From positions 1,798,001-1,862,000 of the forward strand of contig CP099605.1 in the NCBI GenBank assembly GCA_024372625.1: a DNA stretch of 64,000 bases, in the 5' to 3' direction. The position numbers were made by a program, and so were the translations under genes. Below the pieces are notes generated by a model, which had not been told where the DNA came from, searched no databases, and was given only the letters and a program-made list of their open reading frames with translations. The stretch is from Comamonadaceae bacterium OTU4NAUVB1 (GTDB taxonomy: Bacteria > Pseudomonadota > Gammaproteobacteria > Burkholderiales > Burkholderiaceae_C). Below are positions 1-8,999 of the stretch, in pieces; the first letter of the stretch is position 1; each line of letters begins with the position of its first letter.

Positions 1-858
1 GCGCCCGACGTCTCGCCGCTGGTCGGCGCGGTGGGCACGCCCCAGCGGCTGCGCACGCGCAGCGCCATCCAGGAGATCCGCGCCCGGCTCGCCGGCACCG
101 ACGGCCTGGCGGGCGACCGCATGGGCGCCGCCGAGGTCCGCCAGGTGATCCTGCGCGACCGCAACCTGGCCGGCGCGCTGGTCGTGGACGACCTCCTCGC
201 CGCCTGTGGCGCACCGGACCGCGCCGGCCACGCGGCCCTGAGCACCGATCAGGCCACCGGCTGCCGCGTGCTGGCCGGCTGGGACCGCACCAGCACGGCC
301 GAGGCCCGCGGCGCGCCGCTGTTCCGCGAGTTCTGGCGCCAGGCGAAGGACGTGCCGAGGGTCTGGCGCGTGCCTTTCGACGCACGCCGGCCCGTGGCGA
401 CGCCCACCGGGCTCGACATGGCCACGCCCGTCACGCGCGAGGCCGTCCTCAAGGCGCTGGGCGACGCGGTGGCCGCACTGCGCGCCGCCGGTTTCGCACC
501 CGACGCGACGTTGGGCGAGGCGCAATGGCACGACGTGCGCGGCCGGCGCGTGGCGCTGCACGGCGGCGACGAATTCGAAGGCGTGCTCAACAAGCTCGAA
601 TCGCAGGGACAGCCCCGCATCGCGCCGGGCGGCTATCGCGTCAATTACGGGACCAGCTACCTGCAGGCCGTGACCTTCGACGAGCGCGGACCGGTCGCTC
701 ACGGCCTGCTCACCTATGGCCAGAGCAGCGATCCCGCCTCGCCGCGCGCCTACGACCAGTTGCCCCTGTTCGCCGCCAGACGCTGGGTGCCGCTGCCCTT
801 CCATCCGGAGGACGTGCGCGCGCAACGCGAAGGGCCGCCGCTGCGGCTGGACTACTGA
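1..858 (+). CDS. Penicillin acylase family protein (AHL acylase-like), 3' part
   Basis: The frame is open from the first base, so this is the C-terminal part (285 residues) of a longer gene that begins outside the window. Near the end it carries GGYRVNYGTSYLQAV and LTYGQSSDPASP, which match the C-terminal beta-chain region of Ntn-hydrolases such as PvdQ/QuiP acyl-homoserine-lactone acylases and aculeacin/penicillin acylases. These are exported, self-cleaved enzymes that hydrolyse amide bonds of fatty-acyl or aryl-acyl substrates in the periplasm. The signal peptide, alpha chain and catalytic serine are not visible, so substrate and activity cannot be judged. Quorum quenching is possible but only inferred. 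Confidence 0.85.
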   Translation, partial: APDVSPLVGAVGTPQRLRTRSAIQEIRARLAGTDGLAGDRMGAAEVRQVILRDRNLAGALVVDDLLAACGAPDRAGHAALSTDQATGCRVLAGWDRTSTAEARGAPLFREFWRQAKDVPRVWRVPFDARRPVATPTGLDMATPVTREAVLKALGDAVAALRAAGFAPDATLGEAQWHDVRGRRVALHGGDEFEGVLNKLESQGQPRIAPGGYRVNYGTSYLQAVTFDERGPVAHGLLTYGQSSDPASPRAYDQLPLFAARRWVPLPFHPEDVRAQREGPPLRLDY

Positions 859-919
859 CACCCCGGCACCCGCACGTCCAGCCCCCTTCATCCCTCAACG
901 CCGACCCGTCGAACACCCC

Positions 920-1585
920 ATGACCCATCCGATGCCCCACGCCGTTCCCGGCCTCGCCCAGATCGTGCGGCTCGGCGCCGCGCACCCGCTCGATCCGGCC
1001 TGCGACCACTTCTATTTCCTGCGCCACGGCCAGACCGGACGCAACGCGCTGCGCATCTTCCAGGACGTCGACGAGCCCCTGAGCGAACTCGGACTGATGC
1101 AGGCGGCGCGCGCGGCCGGGCGGCTGGCCGGCGAGCCGATCCGCACGGTGGTGTGCAGCGACGCCCGCCGCGCCTTCGACACGGCCAGCGCGGTGGCGGC
1201 CCGGCTCAAGCTCGTGCCGACGCCGGAGGCGCGCCTGCGCGAGCGCCACTTCGGCGCGCTGATCGGCACCTCGTCGGCGAACATCGACTGGGCCTGCGAA
1301 CCCGAGGGCGGCGAGACGCTGGCGCAGTTCGTCGAGCGCAAGCGTGCCGCGCTCGACGCGGCCCTGGCGCTGCCCGGCCCCGTGCTGGTGGTGGCGCACG
1401 GCGGCACGCTCTACGCGCTGGCCGCGCTCCTGGGCGTGCCGGTGGACGCCGGCGTGCTCGGCAACGCCCAGCCGCTGCGTTTCGCGCGCCGCGACGGTGT
1501 CTGGCGGGCCGAGGCGCTGACGCTGCCGCCGATGCCCGGGCAACCGGGAAGCACCGGCCAGGACGCCGGCGCCGCCATCGCCTGA
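920..1585 (+). CDS. Histidine phosphatase family protein
   Basis: A 221-residue protein of the phosphoglycerate-mutase-like histidine phosphatase superfamily. The signature FLRHGQTGRN places the catalytic His at residue 36. A second conserved His sits in VVAHGGTLYAL in the C-terminal half. The ATG at 920 is chosen because the RHG motif then lies where the family usually has it; the frame is open further upstream but gives only low-complexity sequence. It could be a broad phosphomonoesterase, or a CobC- or GpmB-like enzyme; substrate cannot be told from sequence. It follows the acylase gene by 61 bases and may be co-transcribed. Confidence 0.85.
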   Translation: MTHPMPHAVPGLAQIVRLGAAHPLDPACDHFYFLRHGQTGRNALRIFQDVDEPLSELGLMQAARAAGRLAGEPIRTVVCSDARRAFDTASAVAARLKLVPTPEARLRERHFGALIGTSSANIDWACEPEGGETLAQFVERKRAALDAALALPGPVLVVAHGGTLYALAALLGVPVDAGVLGNAQPLRFARRDGVWRAEALTLPPMPGQPGSTGQDAGAAIA

Positions 1586-1691
1586 GCGGTCTCGGCCGTT
1601 CGCGGCGGTTAGCGGCGTTCCAAGCCGTCCGCCGTGCACCACCGCGAACCGGCCTCTTTTCTTTTCCCTCTCCACCGCCACGTTCATCGCC

Positions 1692-2666
1692 ATGGATTTC
1701 AAGAACTATTACCAGGTGCTCGGTCTGGAGCGCACGGCGTCGGAGGACGACGTCCGCAAGGCCTATCGCCGGCTCGCGCGCAAGTACCACCCGGACGTCA
1801 GCAAGGAAGCCGACGCCGAGCAGAAGATGCGCGACGTCAACGAAGCCAACGACGTGCTGCGCGACAAGGAAAAGCGGGCCGCCTACGACGCGCTGGCCGA
1901 CCGCGTCGCGCGCGGCGGGCGGCCCGATGGCGACTTCCAGCCCCCGCCGGGATGGGACGCAGGCTACGAATTCCACCGGGGCGGCGCCGGCGCGGGTCCG
2001 GACGGGCCCGCCGACCAGGCCGACTTCAGCGATTTCTTCTCCTCGGTCTTCGGTGCCGCCGAACGGCGCGGCGCCGCGCGACAGTCCTACCGCGCCAAGG
2101 GAGAAGACCACCATGCCGCCATCGAGATCACGCTGGAGGACGCGCTGCGCGGCAGCGAGCGCGAGATCTCGCTGCGCGCCGTGGAGACCGGCGCCGACGG
2201 CCAGCCCGCCTTCACCACCCGCACGCTGTCGGTGAAGATTCCGCCCGGCGTGCACGAGGGACAGTACGTGCGTCTGGCGGGTCAGGGCATGCCCGGCCAC
2301 GGCGGCGAACCCGCGGGCGATCTGTTCCTGGAGGTGCGCATCGCGCCGCACCGGCTCTACCGCATCGACGGCCGCGACCTGACCATGACGCTGCCGGTGA
2401 CGCCGAGCGAAGCCGCGCTGGGCGCCGCGGTGGCGGTGCCGGTACCCGGCGGCGGCACCGTCGAGGTCACCGTGCCGACCAAATCGCGCAGCGGAATGAA
2501 GCTCCGGCTCCGGGGTCGGGGCTTTCCGGGCGCGACCCCGGGCGACCTCTACCTGCTGCTCGACATCGCCCTGCCGCCCGCCGACGACGATGCCGCGCGC
2601 GCGGCCTACCGCCAGCTCGCCGCCGTGACGGCCGGCTTCGATCCACGCCAGCATCTGAAAGGCTGA
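1692..2666 (+). CDS. cbpA: DnaJ-class co-chaperone CbpA (curved DNA-binding protein)
   Basis: A 324-residue J-domain protein. The N-terminal J domain (about residues 5-70) has the HPD motif at 33-35, which stimulates DnaK ATPase. A linker with Gly/Pro-rich stretches follows, then a DnaJ C-terminal substrate-binding region (about 130-305). There is no Cys-rich zinc finger, which separates CbpA from DnaJ. In Escherichia coli CbpA is a DnaK partner and nucleoid-associated protein made in stationary phase. The following gene, five bases downstream, encodes the CbpM-type modulator, which supports the CbpA call strongly. Confidence 0.93.
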   Translation: MDFKNYYQVLGLERTASEDDVRKAYRRLARKYHPDVSKEADAEQKMRDVNEANDVLRDKEKRAAYDALADRVARGGRPDGDFQPPPGWDAGYEFHRGGAGAGPDGPADQADFSDFFSSVFGAAERRGAARQSYRAKGEDHHAAIEITLEDALRGSEREISLRAVETGADGQPAFTTRTLSVKIPPGVHEGQYVRLAGQGMPGHGGEPAGDLFLEVRIAPHRLYRIDGRDLTMTLPVTPSEAALGAAVAVPVPGGGTVEVTVPTKSRSGMKLRLRGRGFPGATPGDLYLLLDIALPPADDDAARAAYRQLAAVTAGFDPRQHLKG

Positions 2667-2671
2667 ATTCC

Positions 2672-3037
2672 ATGGCCCGCTTTTCCGTTTCCTCGGCGAC
2701 CGCCTCGCGCTCGGACGGCGCCATCGCCGTCACCGCTTCGGTGCTCGACGCCACGCCGTCGCTCGCCGCGCGCGACCTCGCCCATGCCTGTGGTGCCGAG
2801 GTCGCGTGGGTGGTGCAGCTGGTGGAGATCGGCATCGTCGAGAGATCGCCGTCCGAGCCCGTCGCCGGACCCGAGCAATGGCGTTTTCGCGGCGTCGACC
2901 TGCGGCGCGCGCTGGAGACACGCCGGCTGCAGCGCGACTTCGGCGTCGAACTCGACGCGGCCGCGCTGATCCTCGACCTGCAGCACGAGGTGCGCCGCCT
3001 GAAGGCGGCGTTGCAGGCCGGCCAGCTCGGCCGTTGA
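2672..3037 (+). CDS. cbpM: CbpM-like chaperone modulator (MerR-like fold)
   Basis: A 121-residue protein starting five bases after cbpA. It has the length and pattern of CbpM: a MerR-like N-terminal part containing WVVQLVEIGIVERS and QWRFRGVDLRRA, then a helical C-terminus (LDLQHEVRRLKAAL) that suggests dimerisation. CbpM binds the J domain of CbpA and blocks its co-chaperone and DNA-binding activities. The first 30 residues (Ser/Ala-rich) are less conserved. It converges with regA 60 bases downstream, and no strong terminator is seen between them. Confidence 0.85.
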   Translation: MARFSVSSATASRSDGAIAVTASVLDATPSLAARDLAHACGAEVAWVVQLVEIGIVERSPSEPVAGPEQWRFRGVDLRRALETRRLQRDFGVELDAAALILDLQHEVRRLKAALQAGQLGR

Positions 3038-3097
3038 CGCGCCCGACGCCCTCGTCGCGCGCTGCCCGCCCTTCTTGTCCTTTTCGCCCTACCAGCC

Positions 3098-3643
3098 CTA
3101 CTTGACCTGCTGCTTCTCCAGCTTCCGGGCCAGGGTGCGCCGATGCATGCCCAGACGGCGTGCCGTCTCGGAGATGTTGAAACCGGTCTCGGCCAGCACC
3201 TCGTGGATGCGCTCCCATTCGAGCGTCTTGATCGACGAGGCGCGGTTGGTCAGTTCGACCTCCGTGGTGCCTTCCGCGCGTCCGAACGCCGCCTCGATGT
3301 CGTCGGTGTTCGACGGCTTGGCCAGATAGTGGCAGGCACCGAGCTTGATGGCCTCGACGGCCGTCGCGATGCTGGCGAAGCCGGTCAGCACCACGATCAG
3401 CATGCCCGGGTCGTGCGCGTTCAGCAGCCTCACGCAGGCCAACCCCGAACTCTCGCCATTGAGCTTCAGGTCGACCACGGCGTAGCGCGGTCCGGGTTCG
3501 CGCTGCAGCAAAGCGGCGACCTGGTCGAAGCTGTCGGCCAGGCTCACCGTGTAGCCCCGCCGTTCGAAGGAACGCCCGAGGATGCGCGCGAAGGCCGCGT
3601 CGTCCTCGACGATCAGGAGATGGCGTGCGTCTTCATCGGACAT
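3098..3643 (-). CDS. regA: RegA/PrrA/ActR-family redox response regulator
   Basis: A 181-residue response regulator. The receiver domain (about 1-125) has acidic residues at 13-15 and the phospho-acceptor Asp58 in VVDLKLNG. The short C-terminal Fis-type helix-turn-helix (about 140-178) ends in GMHRRTLARKLEK, the near-invariant DNA-binding helix of the RegA/PrrA/ActR/RoxR group. It overlaps regB by 11 bases, so the pair is co-transcribed and probably co-translated. The family controls respiration, carbon and nitrogen metabolism in response to quinone redox state. Its place at the end of the cyo/SURF1 operon fits control of terminal oxidases. Confidence 0.92.
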   Translation of the reverse strand: MSDEDARHLLIVEDDAAFARILGRSFERRGYTVSLADSFDQVAALLQREPGPRYAVVDLKLNGESSGLACVRLLNAHDPGMLIVVLTGFASIATAVEAIKLGACHYLAKPSNTDDIEAAFGRAEGTTEVELTNRASSIKTLEWERIHEVLAETGFNISETARRLGMHRRTLARKLEKQQVK

Positions 3644-5018
3644 CGGTGGCTTCCTTGTGCTTGTCGGCGGCCAGCAGCCGCTCGAGTTCGTCGTCCAGCG
3701 CGATCGTGGCCAGCGGCAGGCGCAGCGTGACGATGGCGCCGCCTTCGGCGCGGTTGGCCGCCGTCACGCTGCCCCCGAGCGTGCGCAGCACGTTGACGAC
3801 CAGGAACAGGCCCAGGCCGCCGCCCGGACGGCCCTTGCTCGACTGGTAGGGCTTGCCCAGCTGCGCCAGCATGCGCGGGGCGAAGCCGCGGCCGGTGTCG
3901 GTGACGGTGATGACCAGCGTGTCGCCCGCGCGCGTGGCTTCCAGCGCGACGTAGTCCGGTGACGCCTCCAGGGCGTTGTCCAGCACGTTGCAGATGGTCT
4001 GCTTGAAGGCGGAGTCGGACACCATCGACAGGTCCTCGCCGAAGTGGTTGGCGTAGTCGAAGACCACCACCGGGCGCGTGGCGCGCCACTCCCGGGCCAC
4101 GTCGTCGAGGAAGTCGGCCACCGTCGTCGCCGCCGACGACTCGCCGCGCGCCTCGCCGGCCGACAGCAGGATGCCGCTGACGATCGACTTGCAGCGCTGC
4201 AGTTGCACCTGCATCTCGCCGATCTCCTGCAGCAGCTCGGGATTGCCCTTGAACTCCGGCATGCGCCGCCAGTCGCCGAGGATGACCGACAGCGTGGCCA
4301 GCGGCGTGCCCAGTTCGTGGGCGGCGCCGGAGGCCAGCAGGCCCATGCGCACGGCGAGTTCCTCCTCGGCGGCGCGCTGGCGCAGTTCGGCCAGCCGCTC
4401 GTCGCGCGATCGCAGGTTGGCGTTGATGCGGCTGATGAAGACGATCAGGAGCGCGGCGTCGAGGGCGAAACACGCCAGCAGACCCTGGATGTAGGGACTG
4501 GACAGGCCCTGGTCGTGGTCGAGCGCCAACGGCAGCGGCACCGAGAAGATCGCCAGCCCGGCCAGGCACAGGATCGTGACGACCGCCATCGTGGCGCTCG
4601 ACCAGGCCTTCAGCAGCACCGCGCCCAGGATGACCTGCAGCAGGTAGAGGAAGACGAACGGGTTGGTCGTGCCGCCGCTCAGGTAGAGCTGCGCCGTGAG
4701 CAGACCCAGGTCCACCAGCATGTTGAGGAACAGCTCGCCGTTGGTCACCTTGCGCCCCAGGCGGGCGCGCTGCAGGCTCAGGAAGTTGAAGACGATCAGG
4801 CAACCCAGCACGATCGTCATCTGGTCCAGCGGCAGCCGGATGTCGAAACCGAAGTGCACCACGCCGATCGTCACGATCTGGCCGAAGGCGGCGATCCAGC
4901 GCAGCTGGACGAGTTGCTCCAGGTTGCGCAGGCCGGCGGCCGACTCGATCGCATGGCCGCCGCGTGGCAGCCTGGCCTCGCGCCGCGACAGGCGACGCAG
5001 CGAAGGCAGCCGGATCAT
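3633..5018 (-). CDS. regB: RegB/PrrB-family redox sensor histidine kinase
   Basis: A 461-residue membrane kinase. About six transmembrane segments fill residues 35-200 and include GGTTNPF at 115-121, the ubiquinone-binding GGxxNPF signature. The H-box AHELGTPL puts the phospho-accepting His at 234. A Cys at 276 (LQRCKSIV) sits where the redox-active Cys of Rhodobacter RegB lies. The ATP-binding domain ends with GRPGGGLGLFLVVNVL. The ATG at 5018 overlaps the stop of the SURF1 gene (ATGA), which decides this start over upstream options. All three features expected for redox sensing (quinone motif, Cys, H-box) are retained. Confidence 0.93.
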   Translation of the reverse strand: MIRLPSLRRLSRREARLPRGGHAIESAAGLRNLEQLVQLRWIAAFGQIVTIGVVHFGFDIRLPLDQMTIVLGCLIVFNFLSLQRARLGRKVTNGELFLNMLVDLGLLTAQLYLSGGTTNPFVFLYLLQVILGAVLLKAWSSATMAVVTILCLAGLAIFSVPLPLALDHDQGLSSPYIQGLLACFALDAALLIVFISRINANLRSRDERLAELRQRAAEEELAVRMGLLASGAAHELGTPLATLSVILGDWRRMPEFKGNPELLQEIGEMQVQLQRCKSIVSGILLSAGEARGESSAATTVADFLDDVAREWRATRPVVVFDYANHFGEDLSMVSDSAFKQTICNVLDNALEASPDYVALEATRAGDTLVITVTDTGRGFAPRMLAQLGKPYQSSKGRPGGGLGLFLVVNVLRTLGGSVTAANRAEGGAIVTLRLPLATIALDDELERLLAADKHKEATDVR

Positions 5019-5842
5019 GGCCGGTCCGGACGCGACGCGGGAGCGTCCCGACCCGCCCGCTGCGCGGGCCGGCCCTCCCGCCACCACTCGCGCCCCAGGT
5101 AGGCGGCGGCCAGCGCGACCATCAGCGCGAGCCCGTACCACGTCAGCGCGTAGACGAGGTGGTGGTTGTTGAAGCGGATCACCGTCAACCCCGCCGCCGG
5201 CCAGATGCGGTCGGCGTCGGCCATAAGCTGCGGCTGGGCGCGCTCGGCGGCGGTGGCCTCGGCGTCGACGAAATAAGGCAGCACGTCGCCGAGCCCCCGC
5301 GCCCGTGCGATCGCGACGACGTCGCGCGAATGCCAGCGTCCGGCGGACGGATCGTTGCGCCGCAGGAAGCCCCCGCCGGGCTCGCTCGGGCGCAGCAGTC
5401 CGACGAAGGTGACCGTGGTGCCTGCACCGGGCGCGGCTGCGCGCTCACCGCGCGCGGCGGGCTCGCGGCGTTCCGGCGGGACGAAACCGCGATTGACCAG
5501 GACCACGCGCCCGTCCACGAGGCGCAAGGGCGTCAGCACCCAGAAGCCGCCACCGAGTTCGGTGCTGGCCTGGACGAGGGTCTCCCGATCGTCGAGGAAC
5601 GTGCCCGTCAGGCGGAGCCGGCGGTACTCGTCGCGCCGGGGGTCGATGCCGACCGGCGGGTCGACGGGTTCGGCCTGCAGCTGACGCGTCACGCGCTCGA
5701 TAAGCGCCAGCTTCCAGATGCGGCGCTCGATCTGCCAGGTTCCCAGCGCCATCAGTCCCGTGAACACGGCCAGCGCCACGATCGCCGCCAGGAGGCGCAT
5801 CGCGCCGAAGCGCCGTGACGGGCGTGCGACAGCGGCAGCCAT
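5015..5842 (-). CDS. SURF1-family oxidase assembly protein
   Basis: About 275 residues. One transmembrane helix lies near the N-terminus (around 14-34, ending GTWQIERRIWK) and one near the C-terminus (LTWYGLALMVALAAAYLG), with a periplasmic domain between; this is the SURF1/Shy1 topology. Conserved features include GTFL, VNRGFVP and the NNHHLVYALTWYGLA block near the end. SURF1 helps insert haem a into cytochrome c oxidase; here it sits directly behind cyoD and before regB. The start at 5842 is the first ATG giving a short positively charged N-terminus; 5803 is an alternative. Cytochrome c oxidase genes are not in the window. Confidence 0.88.
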   Translation of the reverse strand: MAAAVARPSRRFGAMRLLAAIVALAVFTGLMALGTWQIERRIWKLALIERVTRQLQAEPVDPPVGIDPRRDEYRRLRLTGTFLDDRETLVQASTELGGGFWVLTPLRLVDGRVVLVNRGFVPPERREPAARGERAAAPGAGTTVTFVGLLRPSEPGGGFLRRNDPSAGRWHSRDVVAIARARGLGDVLPYFVDAEATAAERAQPQLMADADRIWPAAGLTVIRFNNHHLVYALTWYGLALMVALAAAYLGREWWREGRPAQRAGRDAPASRPDRP

Positions 5843-5871
5843 GAAGGCGCGGGAGGACCGCCCGGGTGCGT

Positions 5872-6357
5872 TCAAGACGACGGCGTGTGCATTCCGTGGT
5901 CCATCATCCCCGGCATCATGTTCGTGTTGAGGTGATACATCACCCACAGCGAACCCGCCAGCATGATGACGAGCAGGACCAGCGTGAAGATCAGCGCCAG
6001 CAGGCTCCAGCCCCCTTCGGAACGCGTGTTCATGTGCAGGAAATAGATCATGTGAACCACGATCTGCACCGCCGCGAAGGCCAGGATCACGATCGCCGTC
6101 GTGCGCGGGCTCTCGATCACGTTGCCCATGACGAGCCAGAACGGGATCGCCGTGAGGATCACCGCCAGGATGAAGCCGGTCACGTAGCCCTTGAGCGTGC
6201 TGTGGCTGGCGCCGTCGTGGTGATCGTCGTCGTGGCCATGGCCGTGGCCGTGGCCGTGGTCCTTGTCGTGGCTGTGGTCGACGTTGTCGGGCGCGGCGTG
6301 GATGCCGCGCGGGGACTTGTTCTCGAAAGGCGCCGCGGCGCTCGGGCTGGCGCTCAT
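5872..6357 (-). CDS. cyoD: Cytochrome bo3 quinol oxidase subunit IV, with His-rich N-terminus
   Basis: A 161-residue subunit IV with three transmembrane helices in the C-terminal two thirds ([60 protein letters not shown]). The start overlaps the cyoC stop (ATGA). The protein is longer than Escherichia coli CyoD (about 109 residues) because of an extra N-terminal cytoplasmic region with a dense His/Asp run around residues 28-52. That run could bind metal. It assists assembly of the CuB-haem site in subunit I. Confidence 0.92.
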   Translation of the reverse strand: MSASPSAAAPFENKSPRGIHAAPDNVDHSHDKDHGHGHGHGHDDDHHDGASHSTLKGYVTGFILAVILTAIPFWLVMGNVIESPRTTAIVILAFAAVQIVVHMIYFLHMNTRSEGGWSLLALIFTLVLLVIMLAGSLWVMYHLNTNMMPGMMDHGMHTPSS

Positions 6358-7001
6358 TTCAGCACTCCCATCAGGTAGACGAAGGTGAAGACGCCGATCC
6401 AGACGACGTCCAGGAAGTGCCAGAACATCGACAGGCACATCAGGCGGCGGCGGTTCTCGGGGATGAGGCCGGTGCGCCCGACCTGCACCATCAGCACCAC
6501 CAGCCAGATGCAGCCGAAGAAGACGTGCAGCCCGTGGGTGCCGACCAGCACGAAGAAGGCCGAGAGAAACGCGCTGCGCTGCGGTACCGCGCCCTCGTGG
6601 ATCAGGTGGGCGAACTCGTAGAGCTCCAGGCCCAGGAACCCGAGGCCGAGCAGTCCGGTGATGGCCAGCCAGGCCAGCGTCTTGCCCTTCTGCCGCTTCT
6701 GCATCTCCAGCATGGCGAAGCCGTAGGTGATGGAAGAGAACAGCAGCAGCGAGGTGTTGATCGCCACCAGCTTCAGGTCGAACAGGTCGGCGCCCGACGG
6801 ACCGGCCGCGTAGCTGCGCCCCAGCACGCCGTAGATGGCGAACAGGCAGGCGAAGATGAGGCAGTCGCTCATCAGGTAGAACCAGAACCCCAGGAGGGTT
6901 CCGTTCTCCACGTGATGCTCGCCCGGAACGTAGAAGCGCAGGTTGTCCGGCGCGTCGACGCTGGCGGTGTTGGAAGTGGTCATGACGGCGGAATCAGACA
7001 T
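6354..7001 (-). CDS. cyoC: Cytochrome bo3 quinol oxidase subunit III
   Basis: A 215-residue integral membrane protein with five transmembrane helices of the cytochrome oxidase subunit III family. Recognisable blocks are [33 protein letters not shown] and the C-terminal [19 protein letters not shown]. It lies between cyoB and cyoD, overlapping cyoB by eight bases and cyoD by four, so translation is coupled. It supports assembly and stability of the proton-pumping quinol oxidase in the cytoplasmic membrane. Confidence 0.95.
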   Translation of the reverse strand: MSDSAVMTTSNTASVDAPDNLRFYVPGEHHVENGTLLGFWFYLMSDCLIFACLFAIYGVLGRSYAAGPSGADLFDLKLVAINTSLLLFSSITYGFAMLEMQKRQKGKTLAWLAITGLLGLGFLGLELYEFAHLIHEGAVPQRSAFLSAFFVLVGTHGLHVFFGCIWLVVLMVQVGRTGLIPENRRRLMCLSMFWHFLDVVWIGVFTFVYLMGVLK

Positions 7002-8997
7002 GGGCAGCCATGAGGCGGGTGCGATCGCCCTCGATCCGGACGACGTCGTCCGAAGGGATGTAGTAGTCGCGCTTGTAGTTGAAGGTGTGCACGATGGAGA
7101 CCAGCACCAGCAGCGCGAAGGACACGCCGGCCAGCAGCCACATCTGCCAGATCATGCAGAAGCCGAAGCCTCCGGCCAGCGCCGAGATCACGAACCCCGC
7201 CCAGGTGTTCTTGGGCATGTGGATGGGCATGAAGCCCTGGCTCGGACGCTGGTAGTTGCGCGCCTTCATGTCGGCCCAGGCGTCGCTGTCGTGGATCTGC
7301 GGCGTGAACGCGAAGTTGTAGGGCGGCGGCGGCGACGACGTCGACCATTCCAGGGTGCGGCCGTCCCACGGGTCGCCGGTGTGGTCGCGCAGCGACTCGC
7401 GGCGCAGGAAGCTCACCACCAGCGTGATGCCCATGCAGACGATGCCGCACAGGATCAGGAAGGCGCCGAAGGCGGCGATCTGGAACCAGATCTGCAGCGA
7501 CGGGTCCTCGAAGTGGTTCAGACGGCGCGTCACGCCCATGAAGCCCAGCACGTAGACCGGCGCGAACGCGAGCCAGAAACCCACCAGCCAGAACCAGAAC
7601 GCGCACTTGCCCCAGAACGCGTCGAGCTTGTAGCCGAAGGCCTTCGGGAACCAGTAGGTGATGCCGGCGAACATGCCGAACACCACGCCGCCGATGATCA
7701 CGTTGTGGAAGTGGGCGATCAGGAACAGGCTGTTGTGCAGCACGAAGTCCGCCGGGGGGACCGCCAGCAGCACGCCGGTCATGCCACCGATCGTGAAGGT
7801 GAACATGAAGCCGATGGCCCACATCATGGGCACCTCGTAGCGGATGCGGCCCTTGTACATCGTGAAAAGCCAGTTGAAGATCTTCGCCCCGGTCGGGATC
7901 GAGATGATCATGGTCGTGATGCCGAAGAACGAGTTGACGCTCGCCCCCGAGCCCATCGTGAAGAAGTGGTGCAGCCACACGAGGTAGGACAGGATGGTGA
8001 TCACGACCGTCGCGTAGACCATCGACGCGTAGCCGAACAGCCGCTTGCCGGAGAAGGTGGACACCACCTCGGAGAACACGCCGAACGCGGGCAGGATCAG
8101 GATGTAGACCTCGGGGTGGCCCCAGATCCAGATCAGGTTCACGTACATCATGGCGTTGCCGCCGAGGTCGTTGGTGAAGAAGTTGGTGCCGACGTAGCGG
8201 TCCATCGACAGCAGCGCGAGCACGGCGGTCAGGACCGGGAAGCTCACGATGATCAGCACGTTGGTGCACAGCGAGGTCCAGGTGAAGATGGGCATCTTCA
8301 TGAACGTCATGCCGGGCGCGCGCATCTTCACGATGGTCGCCAGCAGGTTGATGCCCGACAGCGTCGTCCCCACCCCCGCCACCTGCAAGGACCATATGTA
8401 GTAGTCCACCCCCACGTCCGGACTGAACGCGATCCCCGACAGCGGCGGATACGCCAGCCAGCCGGTGCGCGCGAACTCGCCGACGAACAGCGACGCCATC
8501 ACCAGGATGGCGCCGAAGGCGGTCATCCAGAAGCTGAAGTTGTTGAGGAACGGGAAGGCCACATCGCGCGCGCCGATCTGCATCGGCACGACGAAGTTCA
8601 TGAGGCCCGTGACCAGGGGCATGGCCACGAAGAAGATCATGATCACGCCGTGCGCGGTGAAGATCTGGTCGTAGTGGTGAGGCGGCAGGAAGCCGGGGTT
8701 GTCGCCGAAGGCGATGGCCTGCTGGGCACGCATCATCAGGGCGTCGGCGAAGCCGCGCAGCAGCATCACCAGGCCCAGGATGATGTACATGATGCCGATC
8801 TTCTTGTGGTCGATGCTGGTGATCCAGTCACGCCACAGCGGTCCCCACAGCCGGAAATACGTCAGTCCGGCGACCACGCCCAGCCCGCCCAGCAGGACGG
8901 CGGCGAAGGTGACGAGCAGGATGGGCTCGTGCAGGGGAATCGCCTCCCAGGTGAGGCGGCCGAAGATCAGCTTCGTCAGTTCGGATGAGTCGGGCAT
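6994..8997 (-). CDS. cyoB: Cytochrome bo3 quinol oxidase subunit I
   Basis: A 667-residue haem-copper oxidase catalytic subunit, matching the usual CyoB length (about 663). It has the ubiquinol-oxidase N-terminal extra helix, a low-spin haem ligand His in TAHGVIM (about 116), the CuB/cross-linked Tyr motif GHPEVYIL (294-298) and the His pair in WLHHFFTMG. Protons are pumped as ubiquinol reduces O2 to water. The start at 8997 lies two bases after the cyoA stop; an in-frame ATG at 9018 inside cyoA is an alternative. It overlaps cyoC at its end. Confidence 0.96.
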   Translation of the reverse strand: MPDSSELTKLIFGRLTWEAIPLHEPILLVTFAAVLLGGLGVVAGLTYFRLWGPLWRDWITSIDHKKIGIMYIILGLVMLLRGFADALMMRAQQAIAFGDNPGFLPPHHYDQIFTAHGVIMIFFVAMPLVTGLMNFVVPMQIGARDVAFPFLNNFSFWMTAFGAILVMASLFVGEFARTGWLAYPPLSGIAFSPDVGVDYYIWSLQVAGVGTTLSGINLLATIVKMRAPGMTFMKMPIFTWTSLCTNVLIIVSFPVLTAVLALLSMDRYVGTNFFTNDLGGNAMMYVNLIWIWGHPEVYILILPAFGVFSEVVSTFSGKRLFGYASMVYATVVITILSYLVWLHHFFTMGSGASVNSFFGITTMIISIPTGAKIFNWLFTMYKGRIRYEVPMMWAIGFMFTFTIGGMTGVLLAVPPADFVLHNSLFLIAHFHNVIIGGVVFGMFAGITYWFPKAFGYKLDAFWGKCAFWFWLVGFWLAFAPVYVLGFMGVTRRLNHFEDPSLQIWFQIAAFGAFLILCGIVCMGITLVVSFLRRESLRDHTGDPWDGRTLEWSTSSPPPPYNFAFTPQIHDSDAWADMKARNYQRPSQGFMPIHMPKNTWAGFVISALAGGFGFCMIWQMWLLAGVSFALLVLVSIVHTFNYKRDYYIPSDDVVRIEGDRTRLMAAHV

Positions 8998-8999
8998 TT

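Noticed and set aside
6943-8988. A 681-codon open frame antisense to cyoB/cyoC
   Set aside because: It mirrors third-position GC bias of the real oxidase genes and is rich in His, Arg, Gln and Glu without any domain.
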